Shown here: positions 36,982 to 45,344 of the stretch, in pieces
How positions within the stretch are numbered: position 1 is the stretch's first letter
Layout: each line of letters begins with the position of its first letter
DNA from: Anaerolineae bacterium
Lineage (GTDB): Bacteria > Chloroflexota > Anaerolineae > Promineifilales > Promineifilaceae
Length of the DNA: 64,000 bases
NCBI GenBank assembly: GCA_028277515.1
Contig: JANQGC010000091.1
Coordinates: 13,478 to 77,477 of the forward strand
Reading direction: 5' to 3'
Translations under genes and position numbers: made by a program
Notes under the pieces: generated by a model
The model's input: only the letters and a program-made list of their open reading frames with translations
Told to the model about the DNA's origin: nothing
Database searches by the model: none

Positions 36982-37206
36982 ATGCCTAAGAGAACATATC
37001 AACCAAAAATTCGCCGCCGAAAACGGGTGCATGGCTTTCGCGCCCGAATGAAAACCAAGGGCGGCCGACGGGTGTTGAAAAATCGGCGCAAGAAGGGACG
37101 CAGCCAGTTGAGCGTCAGTATGAACAATCATGTGAAGCGTATTAACTGGAAAGGTACTTCCGCGACTGCTTATCGATCTGTTCGCCGGTTTGGCGGAGGT
37201 AAATAG
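36982..37206 (+). CDS. rpmH: Ribosomal protein bL34, C-terminally extended
   Basis: The first 46 residues are a standard bL34: [21 protein letters not shown], then [16 protein letters not shown] and the LSV end. The protein continues for another 28 residues (from [10 protein letters not shown] to GGGK), giving 74 residues where about 44-50 is usual. The extension is basic and in frame, and the reading frame closes before rnpA. bL34 sits in domain III/II of 23S rRNA in the large subunit. The gene opens the conserved rpmH-rnpA-yidD-yidC-jag cluster typical of the oriC region of many bacteria. Confidence 0.93.
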   Translation: MPKRTYQPKIRRRKRVHGFRARMKTKGGRRVLKNRRKKGRSQLSVSMNNHVKRINWKGTSATAYRSVRRFGGGK

Positions 37207-37230
37207 GTCAAGCATTTGAGATGAATATTA

Positions 37231-37629
37231 ATGCTTCCAAAACAACATCGTTTACGGCATCGCTCCGATGTTCAGAGGGTACGGCGCAGTGGTCGTCGTT
37301 TCAAACACTCTCTAGCGATTTTTTTGGTGACACCTTCATCTCAAGGTGGGCAACAGTTTGTCGAAAATGGTGTGATGATTGATTGCCCCCCTTCGCGGTT
37401 TGCTTTCGTTGCCAGCCGGCGTGTTGGTTCAGCAGTTAAGCGCAATAGGGCTAAACGGATGATGCGTGAAGCATTACGCTTGCAAATGGAAAATGTCCAG
37501 CCCGGTTGGGATGGAATTTTTATTGCCCGTGAAGCGACCGCCACATCGTCCTTGACTGAGGCAACTAACGCTATTCGAGATCTGCTGATCTGGGCGAAGA
37601 TTTTGCGATTAAATCAAGATCATGAATGA
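37231..37629 (+). CDS. rnpA: Ribonuclease P protein component
   Basis: The 132-residue basic protein has [25 protein letters not shown] at the start and the family signature around [28 protein letters not shown], matching the RNR motif of RnpA. It binds the RNase P RNA and helps recognise the 5' leader of pre-tRNA. A roughly 17-residue insertion ([17 protein letters not shown]) separates the central strand from the RNR region. It lies 24 bases after rpmH and is followed by yidD. Confidence 0.93.
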   Translation: MLPKQHRLRHRSDVQRVRRSGRRFKHSLAIFLVTPSSQGGQQFVENGVMIDCPPSRFAFVASRRVGSAVKRNRAKRMMREALRLQMENVQPGWDGIFIAREATATSSLTEATNAIRDLLIWAKILRLNQDHE

Positions 37630-37651
37630 ACAGCTAGAAGGGAAGGCGACT

Positions 37652-37894
37652 ATGAAGGAAATCATTCATTTCGTCGTTGAAATCCCAAAGAATATTCTTT
37701 TAGTTATTATTCGGTTTTATCGAAAGTTTATTTCCCCTTTATCTCCCCCAAGCTGTAGATTTACACCAAGCTGCTCTCATTATGGATATGAGTCAGTTGA
37801 AAAATATGGTTTTCTGAAAGGAGGGTGGATGGCTCTTAAACGTATTGGGCGCTGCCATCCATTTCATCCGGGTGGTCATGATCCGGTTCCTTGA
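37652..37894 (+). CDS. yidD: Membrane protein insertion efficiency factor YidD
   Basis: I start at 37652 (MKEIIHF), which has AAGG upstream; the longer frame from 37622 overlaps rnpA and lacks a ribosome site. The 80-residue protein has the YidD core: [61 protein letters not shown], with the conserved cysteines of CRFTPSC and GRCHP. It attaches to the inner membrane through an amphipathic helix and assists YidC-dependent insertion. Confidence 0.93.
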   Translation: MKEIIHFVVEIPKNILLVIIRFYRKFISPLSPPSCRFTPSCSHYGYESVEKYGFLKGGWMALKRIGRCHPFHPGGHDPVP

Positions 37895-37905
37895 CGGAGG
37901 TTTCG

Positions 37906-39057
37906 TTGTTTTCTAATCATTGGTCGTTAAGACGACCTGTTTTATTTATTCTACTCGTTACTGCATTATTTCTTACAGCTTGTGGTGTTCAAACTGAAAA
38001 TCAAAGTTGGCCAGGACTTTCTACGGATGGAGAGAAAGTGTATTTAGCCAATGGCAGCACTGTTTCCGCTTACTTTGTTGATTCACAGGAACTGGCCTGG
38101 TCTTATCCTGCTGAACCCAACCCTTCTGTATTGTTTTTTGCTGCGCCTTCGGTCCAGGAAGAACGCGTGGTTTTTGGCGATTATGGGGCAGCCGGGGGCT
38201 TTTTATCTCCTAATGTGACGGTGTCTATTTATGCGGTTGAAGATACGAACAACGGAGGTACGCCGCAAGAATTATGGATTAATTCGGAACAGGCCAATGA
38301 TAAAATTGTCGCGCCACCTCTGCAAGTTGGCGATGATTTATACATAGGGACGGCCGATAATTTTGTCGTTTCCTTAAACGCAAGTAGTGGCGCAGAGAAT
38401 TGGGTATTCGAGGCTGACCATAGCATTTGGGGTCAACCTGCTTATAAGGATGGCATCCTTTTTGTTTCATCAATGGATCGTTCTTTATATGCATTGGATG
38501 CCGAAACGGGAGAACTCCTCTGGCAAACGTCTTTCGCCGGAGCTATTGCCTCCGGACCTGTTTTAAATGAAGATTTTGTGTACGTCTCCGATTTTGATCG
38601 TGAGGTGCATGCAATTGATATTGCCACGGGTGATGAAGTGTGGGCAGCTCCAGCCGAGAATTGGGTTTGGGGTTCGCCAGGTTATGCGGATGGAACCGTA
38701 TATTTTGCCGATATTGACGGCAATGTATTCGCCGTTGATGCGATTACTGGAGAAAAGATTTGGCAGCAGAGGACGCCAGGCGCTGCCCAAACCAATCCCA
38801 TTGTCGCCGATGAAATCGTTTATGTGGCATCTGAGGGTGAGTCCAGAGAGGTTCCACTGGGCGCATTAAGGGCTTTTGCTGTTGAAGACGGGCGCGAACT
38901 TTGGACAACCCCAACCCCGGCTCCCTTATTTACAACTCCTGTTATTGTAGATGATGCTATAATTGTAGCCTTACAAAGTGAAGAGGCGATCTTAATGGCT
39001 TTTGATCGCCAGACTGGTGGCCAATTATGGAGCATAGCCCCGCCGGTAGAGTCGTAA
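37906..39057 (+). CDS. PQQ-type beta-propeller lipoprotein (BamB-like fold)
   Basis: I choose the TTG at 37906, because GGAGG lies five bases upstream; the frame is open from 37891. The 383-residue protein has a signal peptide ending in the lipobox LTAC, so it is predicted to be a lipoprotein. The remainder consists of about seven PQQ-like blades, recognisable from repeats such as ALDAETGELLWQT, AIDIATGDEVWAA and AVDAITGEKIWQQ. The fold is that of BamB and PQQ dehydrogenases, but no PQQ ligands can be identified. Its location between yidD and yidC in the membrane-insertion operon suggests a role at the membrane surface, which is inference. Confidence 0.85.
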   Translation: MFSNHWSLRRPVLFILLVTALFLTACGVQTENQSWPGLSTDGEKVYLANGSTVSAYFVDSQELAWSYPAEPNPSVLFFAAPSVQEERVVFGDYGAAGGFLSPNVTVSIYAVEDTNNGGTPQELWINSEQANDKIVAPPLQVGDDLYIGTADNFVVSLNASSGAENWVFEADHSIWGQPAYKDGILFVSSMDRSLYALDAETGELLWQTSFAGAIASGPVLNEDFVYVSDFDREVHAIDIATGDEVWAAPAENWVWGSPGYADGTVYFADIDGNVFAVDAITGEKIWQQRTPGAAQTNPIVADEIVYVASEGESREVPLGALRAFAVEDGRELWTTPTPAPLFTTPVIVDDAIIVALQSEEAILMAFDRQTGGQLWSIAPPVES

Positions 39058-39101
39058 TGTCGGCTAACTGTTGAGTTTACGCTCAGGACAAGTGATAAAC
39101 T

Positions 39102-40025
39102 ATGTTTGATACTTTCATCGTAGACCCAATGATCAACGCCCTCCTGTTGTTCTATGATCTATTGGGCAATAATTACGTTTTAGCAATTGCTGTATTCACC
39201 ATTGTTATTCGTCTGCTCACCCTGCCATTAAATGTTCGACAGCAGAAGTCGATGCAGAAAACGCAGGAAATGCAGCCGCAGATTCAAGCTATCCAAAAGA
39301 AATATAAAGATAACCCGCAGCGGATGCAGGAAGAGTTCAAGAAAATTGGATATAACCCGACTGAAAGCTTGACAGGTTGTTTGCCACTGCTTATTCAAAT
39401 GCCTATTCTATTTGGCCTTTACCGGGCCATTATTCTCACATTGGGGTCTACGCCACAATCCCTATTTGAATTAACCCAACGAGTATATGGTTTCATTGAT
39501 TTGACGCCACTGCTGCCTGTGGCTAATAAGTTTCTGTGGCTGAACCTTGGCCAGCCGGATCCGTTTTTCGTTTTGCCCGTCCTGGTATTTGCCACGATGT
39601 GGGCACAACAAAAAATATTGACCCCACAGCCGAAAAAAGATCCCAAAAAGAAAGGGCAGGATGATAACCCGGCGGCCGCTATGACCAAATCCATGCAAAC
39701 AACAATGCCCTTGATGTTTGGATTTTTCTCATTATCTTTTCCCTCCGGCTTGTCGATCTATTTTATTTTGGCAAATATTATTGGTATCGGACAAGGGTAT
39801 TACACACGATACGTAACCAAACGAGAAGAAGAAGCTGAAAAAGAGAAGAAGACAGTTTTGCCACCGCCAAGTAGCGCTGACAAAGCAATTGCTGAGGGCG
39901 TTGCCGCAGAGTCTTCTGCGATCTCCGGAGGAAACTCGACTGGGGGATCGGAAAAGTCATCAAAGCCGCCGGCTAAACGATCAAAGCCGCGATCAAAACG
40001 TAAGCGAAGGTCAGCCAGACGCTAA
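39102..40025 (+). CDS. yidC: Membrane protein insertase YidC/Oxa1
   Basis: The 307-residue protein is of the short Gram-positive/Oxa1 type without the large periplasmic domain of E. coli YidC. Five membrane spans can be traced, with the conserved NYVLAIAVFTIVIRLLTLPL span, a coiled cytoplasmic hairpin (QQKSMQKTQEMQPQIQAIQKKYKDNPQRMQEE), GCLPLLIQMPILFGLYRAI, and FPSGLSIYFILANIIGIGQ. The conserved Arg in the second segment (IRLL) belongs to the hydrophilic groove. The C-terminal tail is Lys/Arg-rich, consistent with ribosome contact. It is the fifth gene of the rpmH operon. Confidence 0.93.
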   Translation: MFDTFIVDPMINALLLFYDLLGNNYVLAIAVFTIVIRLLTLPLNVRQQKSMQKTQEMQPQIQAIQKKYKDNPQRMQEEFKKIGYNPTESLTGCLPLLIQMPILFGLYRAIILTLGSTPQSLFELTQRVYGFIDLTPLLPVANKFLWLNLGQPDPFFVLPVLVFATMWAQQKILTPQPKKDPKKKGQDDNPAAAMTKSMQTTMPLMFGFFSLSFPSGLSIYFILANIIGIGQGYYTRYVTKREEEAEKEKKTVLPPPSSADKAIAEGVAAESSAISGGNSTGGSEKSSKPPAKRSKPRSKRKRRSARR

Positions 40026-40043
40026 TAAAAGAGCAAAAAGATT

Positions 40044-40841
40044 ATGAATCAGGAAATAGAAGTAAGCGGTGCCAGCGTAGAGGAAGCTGTTTCTGCCGGT
40101 TTAAAGAAACTTAGGCTTAAGAGAAACCAGGTAAATATCGAAATCCTTGATGAAGGACGTAGAGCTATTTTAGGTATTGGTGGCCGTGATGCTGTTGTCC
40201 GACTATCTCCAAAACCAAAGGAACCTAAACCTACGATTGAGAAAACCAAAACCACAGATAAACCGGTCGAGGTGACCATTGAAAAGCCGCCGGCTGTCAA
40301 AGAGGATATTGAGCTGGAAATTCCTTCTCAATCTAAAGAGACAGATGAGACGCCTGTCACAGAGAGCAATACTGAAGCAGAAGCTGAAATGGCAAGAGAT
40401 GTCATTGACCAATTGTTAGGTTTGATGGAAGTGAACGCTACCATTGAATTGCAAGAGACCGAAACTGATGAATTGACGGGTAAAAAACTGCCCCTTGTGA
40501 ACATTAATGGCGATGATCTGGGTGTTTTGATAGGGTCACGTGGAGAGACACTCGACTCTCTACAATATATTTCGCGATTAATGGTTGGACATAAACTGCG
40601 CCAGCGAGCGACTTTTGTGATCGATGTAGAGGGTTATCGGCAGCGACGCGAACAGGCGCTTTCTCGTCTAGCAGAAAGAATGGCCAATAAGGCGGTCAAA
40701 CGTGGCTCTCCAGTTACCTTGGAGGCGATGCCGGCTTATGAGCGACGGATCATCCACATGGCATTACGCGAATCTGATGAAGTGAGGACTGAGAGCACGG
40801 GCGAAGGAAACAGGCGCCGGGTGCGAATTTACCCCAACTGA
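40044..40841 (+). CDS. jag: RNA-binding protein Jag/KhpB (Jag_N, KH, R3H)
   Basis: The 265-residue protein has the Jag N-terminal domain (EVSGASVEEAVSAGLKKLRLKRNQVNIEILDEG), an acidic, low-complexity linker (about 55-115), a KH domain with VLIGSRGETLDSLQYI near 152-167, and an R3H domain with the RxxxH spacing in AYERRIIHMALRE near 238. It binds RNA as a partner of KhpA and affects cell division and envelope functions in several bacteria. It ends the rpmH operon and is followed by a strong terminator. Confidence 0.92.
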   Translation: MNQEIEVSGASVEEAVSAGLKKLRLKRNQVNIEILDEGRRAILGIGGRDAVVRLSPKPKEPKPTIEKTKTTDKPVEVTIEKPPAVKEDIELEIPSQSKETDETPVTESNTEAEAEMARDVIDQLLGLMEVNATIELQETETDELTGKKLPLVNINGDDLGVLIGSRGETLDSLQYISRLMVGHKLRQRATFVIDVEGYRQRREQALSRLAERMANKAVKRGSPVTLEAMPAYERRIIHMALRESDEVRTESTGEGNRRRVRIYPN

Positions 40842-40850
40842 AATAAATCG

Positions 40851-40876
40851 ACCCCGGAATTTCCCGGGGTTTTTTT
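40851..40876 (+). terminator. Rho-independent terminator of the rpmH-jag operon
   Basis: ACCCCGG (40851-40857) pairs with CCGGGGT (40864-40870) around a six-base loop and runs into seven T. It separates jag from the convergent ettA. Confidence 0.85.
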
Positions 40877-40877
40877 A

Positions 40878-42563
40878 TTAGTCACGGCGAAGACGTCGAT
40901 AGGTTATCCGGTGCGGCCGGTCGGCCTGCGCACCAAGTCGCCTCTGTCTATCCTCCTCATATTCGCTGTAATTACCTGGATACCAAATCGTTTGGCTGTC
41001 TCCTTCAAAGGCTAATATATGCGTGGCAACACGATCTAAAAACCAGCGATCATGGGAGATGATAATGGCCGATCCGCCAAAATGATCTAATGCTTCTTCT
41101 AATGCGCGCAGCGTATTGACATCCAGATCATTTGTCGGCTCATCCAGAAGCAGCAGATTTGCCCCTGATTTGAGCATTTTGGCTAAATGAACGCGGTTTC
41201 TTTCGCCGCCAGAGAGAGTAGATACCTTCTTTTGCTGGTCGGACCCGGTGAAATTGAAACGGCCGACATACGCACGTGAGTTAACTTTTCTCTCCCCCAA
41301 CATCAGGCTTTCCTCACCATCAGAAATCTCCTGCCAGACGGTGTTGTCAGGAGACAAGGAGTCCCGGCTCTGGTCGACGTAAGCCAATTGAACCGAGTCT
41401 CCCACGCGCAATTGCCCTTGATCAGGTTCTTCCTTCCTGACAATCATGCGGAATAAAGTGGTTTTTCCGGCACCGTTTGCCCCAATGATCCCCACGATTG
41501 CCCCGGCAGGAACATCAAAGTTCATATCTTCTACCAATAAGTGATCGCCATACCCCTTGGAAACATGCTCAGAACGAACGACGATATCACCCAATCGCGG
41601 TCCAGGAGGAATATAGATCTCCAACTCCTCAATAGATTTCTGACGCCCTTCATCAAGAAGCTGCTTATAGGCATTAACACGTGCTTTGGATTTTGCCCGC
41701 TGTCCTTTTGGGGTCATCTGTACCCACTCCAACTCTCGTTGTAGTGTCCGCAGTCGAGCGTCTTCTTGTTTCTTCTCCTGGTCCAATCGTTGTTGTTTCT
41801 GTGCCAACCAGGAAGAATAATTCCCTTTCCAGGGAATGCCCCTGCCCCGGTCTAATTCCAGGATCCATCCGGCCACATTATCCAGAAAATACCGGTCATG
41901 AGTGACAGCTATAACCGTACCTGGATATGTTTTCAAGTGCCTTTCCAGCCAGGCAACAGATTCGGCATCCAGGTGGTTCGTCGGCTCGTCAAGCAAGAGA
42001 ATATCGGGGGCTTTCAGTAGTAAGCGAACGAGAGCTACACGCCTCCTTTCACCCCCGGACAGAATCGAAACAGGCGTCTCTCCTGGCGGGCAGCGCAGCG
42101 CATCCATAGCTAAATCTAAGCGGCTGTCTAAATCCCAGGCGTTCATATGGTCTAGCTTATCCTGGAGTTGTCCCTGATCTTCGATTAATTGGTCCAGTTC
42201 ATCCGGAGAGAGAGGTTCAGAAAACTTCATGTTGATTTCGTCAAATTGCTCCAACGCATCAACGATTTCCTGCACTCCCTCTTCAACGATCTCCCGTACG
42301 AATTTGCTTTCGTCTAACCGGGGTTCTTGTTCCAGGTAGCCGATAGTATATCCTGGTGCCAGCACTGTTTCTCCCAGGTAATCCTGGTCAATGCCGGCCA
42401 TGATTTTAAGCAGGGTGCTTTTTCCAGCACCGTTGAGGCCCAATACACCTATTTTAGCCCCATAGAAATAAGACAGCGATATGTCGCGAAGAATGTATTG
42501 ATTGGGCGGAACGATCTTGCCCACCTCAATCATGGAGTAGATGATTTTCTTGTCGTCACTCAT
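40878..42563 (-). CDS. ettA: ABC-F translation factor EttA (energy-dependent translational throttle)
   Basis: The 561-residue protein has two ABC ATPase domains. The first has GLNGAGKSTLLKIMAG and LSGGERRRVALVRLLL, with DEPTNHLDAESVAWLE. The second has GANGAGKTTLFRMI, LSGGERNRVHLAKML and DEPTNDLDVNTLRALE. Between them lies a linker with the arm and helices of EttA (LKTYPGTVIAVTHDRYFLDNV, MTPKGQRAKSKARVNAYKQLL). ABC-F proteins bind the ribosomal E site and gate translation. The gene overlaps metG by eight bases and is co-transcribed with it. Confidence 0.93.
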   Translation of the reverse strand: MSDDKKIIYSMIEVGKIVPPNQYILRDISLSYFYGAKIGVLGLNGAGKSTLLKIMAGIDQDYLGETVLAPGYTIGYLEQEPRLDESKFVREIVEEGVQEIVDALEQFDEINMKFSEPLSPDELDQLIEDQGQLQDKLDHMNAWDLDSRLDLAMDALRCPPGETPVSILSGGERRRVALVRLLLKAPDILLLDEPTNHLDAESVAWLERHLKTYPGTVIAVTHDRYFLDNVAGWILELDRGRGIPWKGNYSSWLAQKQQRLDQEKKQEDARLRTLQRELEWVQMTPKGQRAKSKARVNAYKQLLDEGRQKSIEELEIYIPPGPRLGDIVVRSEHVSKGYGDHLLVEDMNFDVPAGAIVGIIGANGAGKTTLFRMIVRKEEPDQGQLRVGDSVQLAYVDQSRDSLSPDNTVWQEISDGEESLMLGERKVNSRAYVGRFNFTGSDQQKKVSTLSGGERNRVHLAKMLKSGANLLLLDEPTNDLDVNTLRALEEALDHFGGSAIIISHDRWFLDRVATHILAFEGDSQTIWYPGNYSEYEEDRQRRLGAQADRPHRITYRRLRRD

Positions 42564-44349
42564 TTATAGGTGATCCTAAGCGAGCGATTTCTTCTTCGGC
42601 CACTGATTCTTCGAGGCGCTTGAAGAGTGGTTTTGGTTTTGGAAGCTGGCGACCTGTTGGTATTTCAATGCGAGACCAGGTGCCTACGGCCGATTCATCA
42701 TTATAGGCTAAGGCGATATGCGATTTATTTTCTTCCCGGTAACTCTCAATGAGTTGTTCACCAAACAAGGTGCCTTCTTCGCCCAATAGTTCGTGCAGTT
42801 TCTGACAGCTAAAGGGTAAAATAGGTGCCCACATTATCTTGAGTCCATTAATGGCTTGTAAAGCGGTGTTCAATGAACGTCCCGCCGCTTCCAAATCATT
42901 TTTAGCAATCGACCAAGGGCTGGTTTCCTCCAAATACTGGTTGACCAAAGTGGAAAGGCGCAGACATTCCTGTAGGGCAGCGCGGAAAGAGGTGGTGTCA
43001 TAGAGGTTACCGGTCGATTGTAAGCCCTCGTCTATGTCCTTCAGCAATTCAACATCCTTAGCGGTTAAATGCCCTGGGTCGGGGACCACACCTTTGAAGT
43101 AACGTTTGGTCATATTGAGTACGCGGTTGACCAGATTGCCCCAATTGGCAACCAGTTCGGAATTGTTCCGTTCCACAAACCCTTTCCAACTCCAATCCGA
43201 ATCACGGGATTCAGGCATAACGGCGGTCAAATAATAACGGAGAGGATCCGGATCGTAACGCTCTAAGGCGTCCAACATCCAGACACCCCAGTTCAAGCTG
43301 CCGCTAATCTTGCGACCTTCCATATTCATAAATTCATTGGCCGGCACATCATATGGCAGGTTGAGATTTGCTTGTGGATCATCCGCATAAAGCCCTTTGG
43401 CGCCTAACAATTGAGCCGGCCAAAAAATTGCATGGAAGGGGATATTGTCTTTGCCGATAAAATAAACGGCACGAGCATCTGGATTTTGCCACCAGTTGCG
43501 CCAGGCATCAGGCTGACCCTGGTTTTTGGCCCATTCTATGGATGCGGATAAATAACCAATGACCGCTTCAAACCAGACGTAGAGGACTTTGCCTTCAAAT
43601 CCAGCGACCGGAACATCAATGCCCCAATCCATATCGCGAGTTACGGCACGGCCGATCAGCCCTTGGTCGACAAAATTTCGGGCGAATTTAATGACCTGCG
43701 GACGCCAATGAGCCTTATCTTCGCTATGCAGCCAATCCGAAAGGCCATCCTCGGCCAGGGCGGGCAGATCGAGGAAAAAATGCTCCGTGTCGCGTAGTTC
43801 CAGTGCCGTATCATCGGTCTTGCTGCGTGGCTCAATTAACTCTGCTGCGCTCTCAAAAAGTGTGTTGCAATTATCACATTGGTCGCCACGGGCGCGGTTA
43901 TAGCCACAGACCGGACAAGTGCCTTCCACATAACGGTCTGGCAGAAAACGCCCGGTGGCCGGAGAGTACATTTGAGGGGTGATTTTGCGATAGAGGTATT
44001 CATTTTCTAACAGGCTTAAGAAGAGGTCCTGGGAAACCTTATGGTGGTTTTCCGTGTCCGTATGGGTAAAAAGATCATAACTTAATCCTAATTTTTGAAA
44101 TAACTCTAAAAATCGTTCGTGGTAATGTTCAAAAACTTCCTGTGCAGTTTTCCCAAGCTCATCAGCTTTGACTGTGACTGGAGTGCCATGACTATCAGAG
44201 CCGGAAACCATGAGAACATAATTGCCCTGCAACCGATGGTAGCGGGCAAAAATGTCAGCCGGAAGGTAAGATCCGGTCACATTTCCCTGGTGAATGTCTG
44301 AATTAGCATAAGGCCAGGCGACGCTGACTAATATATATTCTTGAGCCAT
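42556..44349 (-). CDS. metG: Methionyl-tRNA synthetase
   Basis: The 597-residue protein has the class I core: VSVAWPYANSDIHQGNVTGSYLPADIFARYHR, with HQGN where HIGH/HLGH is usual. A zinc knuckle follows (CPVCGYNRARGDQCDNC, residues about 141-157), then GKDNIPFHAIFWPAQLLGA, and the KMSKS loop as KISGS (about 355). The anticodon-binding helical domain follows (ELVANWGNLVNRVLN, ETSPWSIAK). There is no C-terminal Trbp111-type domain. It attaches methionine to tRNA in the cytoplasm. The HQGN/KISGS variants may be typical of its phylum; I recall similar sequences but cannot check. It is six bases after the start of the EVE-like gene. Confidence 0.95.
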   Translation of the reverse strand: MAQEYILVSVAWPYANSDIHQGNVTGSYLPADIFARYHRLQGNYVLMVSGSDSHGTPVTVKADELGKTAQEVFEHYHERFLELFQKLGLSYDLFTHTDTENHHKVSQDLFLSLLENEYLYRKITPQMYSPATGRFLPDRYVEGTCPVCGYNRARGDQCDNCNTLFESAAELIEPRSKTDDTALELRDTEHFFLDLPALAEDGLSDWLHSEDKAHWRPQVIKFARNFVDQGLIGRAVTRDMDWGIDVPVAGFEGKVLYVWFEAVIGYLSASIEWAKNQGQPDAWRNWWQNPDARAVYFIGKDNIPFHAIFWPAQLLGAKGLYADDPQANLNLPYDVPANEFMNMEGRKISGSLNWGVWMLDALERYDPDPLRYYLTAVMPESRDSDWSWKGFVERNNSELVANWGNLVNRVLNMTKRYFKGVVPDPGHLTAKDVELLKDIDEGLQSTGNLYDTTSFRAALQECLRLSTLVNQYLEETSPWSIAKNDLEAAGRSLNTALQAINGLKIMWAPILPFSCQKLHELLGEEGTLFGEQLIESYREENKSHIALAYNDESAVGTWSRIEIPTGRQLPKPKPLFKRLEESVAEEEIARLGSPINE

Positions 44350-44355
44350 TGTAAA

Positions 44356-45063
44356 TTATTCATCCTCTTCTTCATCAAGATCGTCATCTATTATATCTTC
44401 ATCCAAATCTTCCTCGCTTAACTCAGCCAATGCTTCTGAAAGAAGTTCGAAATCATCCTCATTGATGGAACAAAACGCTTCTGAACCAACATTTTCTTCT
44501 GGAAAGTTTGGGCTGCTTTCTAACTCAATGCTGTCCAATGGCAATCCGTTTTCAAGGGTTCCGGTTTCTGTATCGATGTCGATCGGGAAGAAATTAGCCT
44601 TTGCAATATCAACGGTGTATGTATATTTTTTAGGATCAGCAGTGAAACCCTCCCCTGTTACGGTGGCAACGGCAAAAAATGTTTCAGCTTCAAGAGCATA
44701 ATAAATTAACCGGTCACCTTTCTTAATTGCTTGAGCTTCTTTTTTGGTCGTCATGACAACCCGTTCTTCCCAACCAGGGAAACCCAACTCTTCCCCAGGG
44801 GGAATATTGACGACTTTAATGTAATGATTGGTCGTTGATAAGGTTCCAACACTCTTGCGTTTTCTTTTGGCGGCCGATTTTGAGGCCACTGCCTCACGCT
44901 CAGCGATAATATTCTCCCAGATACGTTCTTGAATGTTCATTCTCAAGTCGGCATAAGTCCCATCTTCGTAGCGGACGTTCATAATGGGGCTATCAATGGA
45001 TAATACCGTGTATTTCCCTTTACGATTCTCATATTCTCCATTTACTTCAAACATTTTTCCCAC
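44356..45063 (-). CDS. Unknown protein with an EVE/PUA-like domain and acidic tail
   Basis: The 235-residue protein has three parts. The N-terminal 55 residues (FEVNGEYENRKGKYTVL...RYEDGT) form a short beta-rich module. The middle (about 85-175) contains KKGDRLIYYALEAETFFAVATVTGEGF and TVDIAKANFFPID, which resembles EVE/PUA-like domains that bind modified bases. The last 30 residues are almost entirely Asp/Glu. Similarity to EVE is inferred from the GDxxxYY...F...VTGEGF pattern. It precedes metG and ettA on the same strand with a six-base gap, so a translation- or RNA-linked role is possible. Confidence 0.5.
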   Translation of the reverse strand: MGKMFEVNGEYENRKGKYTVLSIDSPIMNVRYEDGTYADLRMNIQERIWENIIAEREAVASKSAAKRKRKSVGTLSTTNHYIKVVNIPPGEELGFPGWEERVVMTTKKEAQAIKKGDRLIYYALEAETFFAVATVTGEGFTADPKKYTYTVDIAKANFFPIDIDTETGTLENGLPLDSIELESSPNFPEENVGSEAFCSINEDDFELLSEALAELSEEDLDEDIIDDDLDEEEDE

Positions 45064-45083
45064 CCTTCTTCATTATTGTGTTT

Positions 45084-45170
45084 CCTAAAATTTGACAACT
45101 TTTATTTTATGGTTTTTGTCCAATTCTCAAGTGAAAAGTTGTCAAATTTCTGTGCAATGATTTTTGTAAC
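45084..45170 (-). repeat. Dispersed palindromic repeat, copy 2
   Basis: This 87-base element has a perfect 16-base-pair stem (45088-45103 with 45134-45149) around a 30-base loop. It is the reverse complement, at about 80% identity, of 24213-24299, and shares layout with the elements at 57483 and 61964. It fills most of the gap between the EVE-like gene and the Lgt-like gene. Confidence 0.75.
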
Positions 45171-45344
45171 ATTGTATTCATTTTGTGGTCAAATAAAAAT
45201 TTTAGGCGTGCATAGTACCGTCTTAAGTGCCACTTGGCAAGTTCCTAAGAAGAAAATAATCGAGATCAAAACCTATCTATGAAAAAGGATTGATTTCTGG
45301 TTCAGAAATTTGGTATTTTGGAAAAATCGCTAAGTTTGAGGATC

